Positions 59,024 to 64,000 of a stretch of DNA of 64,000 nucleotides are shown here, piece by piece. The stretch is from positions 2,976,001-3,040,000 of the forward strand of contig JAULSU010000001.1 in the NCBI GenBank assembly GCA_030512335.1. The letters are read 5' to 3'. Origin of the DNA: Immersiella caudata (lineage: Eukaryota; Ascomycota; Sordariomycetes; Sordariales; Lasiosphaeriaceae). The notes beneath the pieces are model-generated. The model was given only the letters and a program-made list of their open reading frames with translations, was not told the DNA's origin and did no database searches. Position 1 is the stretch's first letter; the number at the start of each line of letters is the position of its first letter. The translations under genes and the position numbers were made by a program.

Positions 59024-60524
59024 TTACTCGATACCCATATCGATATCGTCACCATTCGCTGCGCTAGCAGCCGCGCCGTTGTTGCCTCCAGATGGCTCTG
59101 CGCCGCTACCGGCGTTAAAGTAGTCTGCCATTTCCGCGTCGAGCTCCTCCTGTGTCTTCTTCAGACGGCCATCACGGGCGGGCCGCTCACCTCTCTCGCC
59201 CCTGTCTCCACCGCCACCACCACGACCTCGCCTACCACCGCCTTCGCGGCGTGCTCCAGGTCGCCGTCCGTCCTCGCGGCGTCGGTTCGGCAACGGGCTG
59301 CGAGACCGGCTGCCGCGTCCACCGGGGCGGTACCTATCGATTCCCTTGCGCGCAGCTTCCTCGTCAAGATCGCGGCGAGGACTAAGCGACCGCGATCGTC
59401 CCCCTGGCGCCGTAATCCGTTCTGCCAGAGGTCGTCCGGGAACAACTGCTGTGTCAAACGGGTTGCGCCTTGGGCCGCTTGGCAGTAGCGTAAGTCGGAT
59501 CGGTTGGCCTGAAAACTGTTACTATACTATCCAAATTTTGCCGTGGAGCTCAGCGCAAGCATACCGGCAGCATTGGCTCCATCGTATTCCCGAATAGCAT
59601 CCTTGGCATCGTTGTGGGACTCGTAGATGACGTATGCGGTGCCCTCAGAGCGACCGGCGCGGTCGTACTTCATCTCAAGCTTGATGATCGGTCCAATCTT
59701 CTCGAAAAGTCCCTGCGGTTGAGTCAGCATGAAGCTGCTTCCCTCGGAGCAAGTTCTGATATCCCACCTCAAGGTCTTCCTGCGTCAGGTCGTAGTGGAT
59801 ATTGTCCACGCGGATCTTCGCACCCCTCGAGTCGGTAGATGCTTCGGGCGAGCGTCGTCGTCTCTGAGAGGATCGTCGGTTACCTGCGTCCGTATGTGAG
59901 TCAAGGTCTCTTTGCGGCCAAGGAAACGCAAGCCATACCGCCTTCTTCGAACCGATCGTGGACCCATTCGCTGCGAACCCAAGTGTCAGAGTCTTGCAGT
60001 GTACCGAAAGCAAGGACGGTCAACATACGAATCTATATCTCGGGGAGCTTCATCTCTGAAAGACTGTATCCCGCCAAGGAATCGGGATGGTTAGCTGGGG
60101 TTCAAGGAGCGCGGCTCGTCCCTCGGTCGCGATCCGAGGCATCGAGCACAATCTGCGTGCGTTTAAACGGCTGCGTCGACATCTGAAGTGAACGGAGGGA
60201 AGTGAGCTCTAGGGGGGGAACAGAGGAGGATTCAACCTATGCGGACGCCGAGCGAGCGAGGCCGTCAGGTGTGCTGGTTCGGATTGTCGGGCTCCAGGGT
60301 GGCGCGTACCTTTCTAACGCCATCGCGGGGATAGTCTTGTCGGTCTCGACGCTGGCCACGGCTGCCTCGGTTTCCACGACCTCTGCCACTCTGCAAAGCG
60401 CCCCACGTCAGTCGTGAACGCCCGCAAATCCTGGGAGGGCGCGCAGGTGCGCAATCTGCGGTAGACTTACCTGCCTACGATCAGCGAGGATTTCGTCGAG
60501 GCTGCGGTCCAGAGCGTTTGCCAT
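59024..60524 (-). CDS. YRA1: mRNA export adaptor Yra1/ALY/REF, 316 aa
   Basis: Seven exons: 60524-60471, 60390-60310, 60063-60029, 59970-59939, 59883-59768, 59712-59565 and 59508-59024 (951 nt). Two internal exons are only 35 and 32 nt. In the TREX complex Yra1 binds nascent mRNA and the helicase Sub2/UAP56 and hands the mRNA to the export receptor Mex67. Architecture: an N-terminal Sub2-binding motif (MANALDRSLDEILADRRQ), an RGG-like basic stretch (SGRGRGNRGSRGQRRDRQD), a central RRM (KIRVDNIHYDLTQEDLE, LFEKIGPIIKLEMKYDRAG, EGTAYVIYESHNDAKDAI), then Arg/Gly/Ser-rich RNA-binding sequence, and a second Sub2-binding motif near the end (LDAEMADYF). All seven junctions preserve the frame. Many introns fit the known autoregulation of YRA1 by splicing in yeast, but that is not shown here. 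Confidence 0.92.
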
Positions 60525-61214
60525 TTTCGCTCGACTGCTCCAGTACAAAGTAATACTGCTGACTGAACGAGGGTAAGATTTTGGCGGGACGTTGGCGAAA
60601 AAGGGCGGAATCAAAATGCGTGGTTGCAAAGTGCACACAAAGGCACGCGGTTGGCGAGGCTCTGCCGCATCCCTCGAGTCAACACAATTGGGTCGGGGAG
60701 CTGACCGCCCCACATCAAGGACGCCAGCAGTTTCAGCCGACTGACTGCCAGCCGTATTCACCAAGCTCGCATTATCACAGGATTTGGTTTTATTTATCTG
60801 TGTTGCCAGTATATAAAATTACCTACCAGCCAATTATAGAACAAGCACCACGTAGAAACCTGGACGCCCCAAAGAAAAGAACAAAAATCGTCAAACCCAG
60901 ATCCTCTCTTCATCAGTCTACGTCTCATTTTGGTAAACTTCGTGACACTAGTTACAGACGGAAAGGGAACGGGAAAGACGCAAAAGCAACAGCAGTGAAA
61001 TCCCATCCGTCTTATTCCCCCGAAAGCGCTTTTTGGTGACGTCAATCACCAGATGCCAGGCCTGCAAAATTTTCAGGTCAATTCGCTGTTCTTCCCCTCT
61101 ATCATATCCGGAACACAATGCCCCCCCAAGTATATCGCTGAATGTCGGATGTCAAGGTGTGGATGTGTTGGGTATGCTGAGAGAAAGGGAAAGGAGATCG
61201 TAACGAGTGGTCGC
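60525..61214. other. intergenic between tandem YRA1 and eIF4A genes
   Basis: 690 bases holding the YRA1 promoter and the eIF4A 3'UTR. No gene seen. Confidence 0.5.
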
Positions 61215-62709
61215 TTAGATGAGGTCGGCCACATTCATGGGCATCTCCTCGATCTGGGTGCTGTAGAACTGCTCAATCTCGCGCATCATGCGCACATCCT
61301 CGGCGGTAACGAAGTTAATGGCAACTCCCTTGCGACCAAAACGACCGCCACGACCAATACGGTGAATGTAATTCTCGCGGTTAGCGGGGAGGTCGTAGTT
61401 GATGACCAGGGAAACCTGCTGGACATCGATACCACGGGCAAGGAGGTCGGTGGCAATCAGAACACGGGAAGATCCGGAACGGAACTCCTTCATAATCAGG
61501 TCACGCTGAGCCTGGTCCATGTCACCGTGCATGGCGGACACGGTGAAATCACGAGCGGTGAGCTTGTCCGTGAGCCAGTCGACCTTGCGACGGGTGTTGC
61601 AGAAGATAACGGCCTGCGTGATGGTAACGGTCTCGTAGAGATCCGAGAGGGTGTCGAGCTTCCACTCCTCCTTCTCAACAGCAATGTAGAACTGCTTAAT
61701 ACCCTCGAGGGTAAGCTCGTCCTTCTTGACAAGGATGCGGACGGGGTCGCGCATGAACTTGGTGGTGACCTCGAGGACGTCCTGGGGCATGGTAGCAGAG
61801 AGCAGGACGACCTGGGTGGACTGGGGCAGAAGCTGGAAGATGTCGTAGATTTGCTCGGTGAAACCACGCTAGTAAAGGGTTAGCTGGGGCACAAATGGCA
61901 ACACCAGGAACAAGACTCACAGAAAGCATCTCGTCGGCCTCGTCGAGGACGAACATCTTCATGGCCTCGGTCTTGAGGACACGGCGCTGGATCATGTCGT
62001 GGACGCGGCCAGGGGTACCGACGATGATCTGGGGACCATCCTGGATAGCCTTGATGTCGTCACGGATAGCAGTACCTCCAATGCAGGCGTGGGTATCGAT
62101 GTTCATGAAGTCGCCGATAGCGATAACGACCTTCTGGATCTGCTGCGCAAGCTCACGAGTAGGGGCAAGGATGAGGGCCTGGCACTTCTTGAGCTCGGGG
62201 TCGATGTTCTGGAGAACGGAGATGGAGAAGGTAGCAGTCTTGCCAGTACCGGACTGGGCCTGGGCGATAACGTCGCGACCTTGTGCACGTTAGTCGAGCG
62301 CATGTTCTCCAACTGAAGAATTCTGGCTTACCCTGAATGACGGGCATAATAGCACGCTGCTGGATAGCTGACGGGCGCTCGAAACCGTAGGCATAGATGC
62401 CTTGAACATGTCAGCGGTCGCGAACCTGTCGAGTGTAACATCGACGCTTACCGCGGAGGAGCTCAGATTTGAGCTTCATGTCATCGAAAGAATCAACGAT
62501 CTCATCGTAGTTAGACTCGATCTGTCCTGTGTAGGTGAAGTTGTGTCAGCGACCATAATGCTGTTCAGTTTGCGACCGCACGAGCGAGAGGGGAGAGCGA
62601 GGAGGCTGCGAGATCGGCACAGCTCCCTGCGACAAGGCGCTCATGATGCAAGTCGAGGCGAGATAAACGTACCCTCCTGGAGGTCCTCGAGTCCCTTGTC
62701 GGTAGCCAT
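61215..62709 (-). CDS. TIF1: translation initiation factor eIF4A (DEAD-box RNA helicase), 397 aa
   Basis: Exons are 62709-62673, 62526-62452, 62400-62332, 62279-61921 and 61868-61215 (1194 nt). It is the ATP-dependent RNA helicase of the eIF4F cap complex, which opens structure in mRNA leaders in the cytoplasm. All DEAD-box motifs are present in order: Q motif (GFERPSAIQQ), AQAQSGTGKT, PTRELAQQ, TPGR, VLDEADEM, SAT, VIFCNTRRKV, ATDLLARGID and HRIGRGGRFGRKG. The length of 397 and the C-terminus ending in VADLI match fungal eIF4A rather than the related Fal1/eIF4A-III. The introns are concentrated in the first third, and the first coding exon is 37 nt. Codon use is biased to C/G endings, as for highly expressed genes. 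Confidence 0.97.
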
Positions 62710-63375
62710 GATTGCGGTTGAGTTGCGCAAAAATCTCCAGATCCAAAGCCGCCTGGGTTGGACCTAGAAATAAATACCGTCGAAGTGGAAGGTGGGGCAA
62801 ACGAGGAAAAAATCCGCAGTTCTCGGCGCGAGCACTGGCTGCAGAAAATTCTCAGCGGAATTAGATTAGCTGAATGGAAATAGATTCAAAGTTCTCAGAA
62901 ATGAGAACAGGAGAATCTATGAAATGTCGTCACGGTGCGTTGGTTGTACTTGGTGAAGTGTGATGTTCAGAAGAAGAACGAACACAGGCTGGGGGGGACG
63001 ATAAAATTTCATTTGCTCTGGGAAGTTTAGCACAATTTATTGCCGCCTGAGGCAGCCACGGCAGCCCCTCCCAACCCAAAAAAAAAATGCATGGTGGGAT
63101 GGTGGGGCAACATGTTCTACCTGATTAGATTCCGTCTGCTTTCCAGGGGCAAATCCTGGCACTCGAACCTACACTACCCACGTTCTTGCTTAGGGAATTA
63201 ATTTTTTTGGGAGGGCTTCAATGTACAGCTTCTTTGGGCGGGGCACACCTTCAAACTCGGGCAGCGCATACCGGTCATACGCCTTGTCAGATTTTGACTC
63301 ACATTCACTCGACTCACTCCTTCAGTAAACCGAGGAGGCTCGGCTCCCTCAACCAATTAAGATTTCCACCCACGC
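62710..63375. other. divergent intergenic region
   Basis: 666 bases holding the eIF4A and terminal F-box gene promoters. A run of nine A is near 63080. No gene seen. Confidence 0.5.
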
Positions 63376-64000
63376 ATGCTATTGGCTCTTGAACGGGTTC
63401 CCGGTTTGCCCAAAATGCTTCTTTCCGACGACCAACACCAAGCTTCTGATATCGACTTTGGGTTGAACGGCACTGGGACTCATCGAATGACCAAGGACCG
63501 GGATGGGTCATCTATCCCAATCTACCCTTTCGGACTTAAACCCCTGGGCAATAAATATTTCTCCAGTGGCGATGATGCTCGGAACTCGCTGAAGGGGGCG
63601 TTGAAGATTCTACCCGACGAGATGCTCATGCAGCTTCTTGAGTATCTAGATCAGCGCACCCTCAGGCTACTTGGCTACACCTGCCGCTTCCTTTTTGCGT
63701 TGAGTATATCTGACGACCTGTGGAAGGCAATTTTCTTGGAGTGAGTGCGCCAAGCCCCGTTGTCATCCTTCAGGTCAGCTGCCGTACGATTTTGGCACAA
63801 AGCTAAGCAATTATTGTTGCCGCGGTATTGTTGTGACGCACAAAGATTGACTCACGAGCTCAGAGCAAGGCTTCTAAAGCGTTTGCTAACAAGTATGGCA
63901 GATCGACCCTTCAAAGGAGTGCTTCCTTTGAGTGGTGCGGGTTGTGGAGATCAACCGTGCTGAACCTCTCGCCTGGGAAACAGGCACGGGTAGACTGCCG
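63376..64000 (+). CDS. F-box protein, 5' part only (runs off the window)
   Basis: Exon 1 is 63376-63740; an ATG at 63415 is an alternative start. The intron runs from 63741 (GTGAGT) to 63901, with a clear branch point GCTAAC 12 bases before TATGGCAG. Exon 2 begins at 63902 and is still open at 64000. The F-box is at about 75-120 (ILPDEMLMQLLEYLDQRTLRL, CRFLFALSISDDLWKAIFLE). After the junction the text STLQRSASFEWCGLWRSTVL resembles fungal proteins with an F-box followed by a JmjC oxygenase domain, where a tryptophan-rich WRSTVL-type linker comes next, but the catalytic domain would lie outside the window. The F-box itself is confident, the JmjC assignment is a suggestion. Confidence 0.72.

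Noticed and set aside
63140..63185. Possible tRNA T-loop (GGTTCGA on the minus strand)
   Set aside because: The flanking bases do not form T or acceptor stems.
1..64000. CRISPR array, bacterial operon or phage-like elements
   Set aside because: The genes are spliced eukaryotic genes and no regularly spaced repeats were seen.

Overview
The window reads as nuclear DNA of a filamentous ascomycete (Pezizomycotina, most likely a Sordariomycete; inferred from gene style, not from a database match). Most recognised genes are split by short GT-AG introns (48-250 nt), several with a visible CTAAC-type branch point. Proteins carry long disordered Ser/Pro/Arg-rich segments. One tRNA has a nuclear-type intron next to its anticodon.

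The layout has two halves. From 1 to about 21 kb there is almost nothing that looks like a conserved gene: one two-exon hypothetical protein (3588-4389), one weak hypothetical ORF (10566-11132), a visibly broken acyl-CoA dehydrogenase/nitroalkane-oxidase-type gene (15382-16915) and a frameshifted ORF (20289-21223). Long G/C homopolymers and a short GT repeat lie in this part. From about 21.9 kb to the end the DNA is an ordinary gene-dense fungal segment of housekeeping genes, apart from a 4.7 kb gap at 24.2-28.9 kb.

Genes in order in the dense part: an Est1/SMG7-type protein (-), a peroxisomal 4-coumarate:CoA-ligase-like acyl-CoA synthetase ending in AKL (-), an intron-containing tRNA-Cys (-), an Ame1/CENP-U-type inner kinetochore protein (+), a twin-CX9C protein (-), an M1 aminopeptidase of the Ape2 type (-), enolase (+, with a 5'UTR intron), a Bub1/Mad3-type checkpoint kinase (+), AP endonuclease Apn1 (-), a large F-box protein ending in the farnesylation signal CVIM (+), a small hydrophilic protein (-), a mitochondrial-looking conserved protein (+), a 6-phosphogluconate-dehydrogenase-like protein with a GC-AG intron (+), the mRNA export adaptor Yra1/ALY (-), eIF4A (-), and the start of an F-box gene (+) that runs off the end.

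There is no sign of a biosynthetic cluster or operon logic. The genes serve chromosome segregation (Ame1, Bub1), DNA and telomere/RNA maintenance (Apn1, Est1-like), mRNA export and translation (Yra1, eIF4A), glycolysis (enolase), protein turnover (two F-box proteins, Ape2) and organelle metabolism. Exon junctions were worked out by hand from reading frame and splice sites; every gene model given as complete has a coding length divisible by three. I did not find a clearly new multi-gene system. The most unusual items are the decayed dehydrogenase, the CVIM-tailed F-box protein, the GC-AG intron and the single Mad3/Bub1 gene with an internal pentapeptide repeat.
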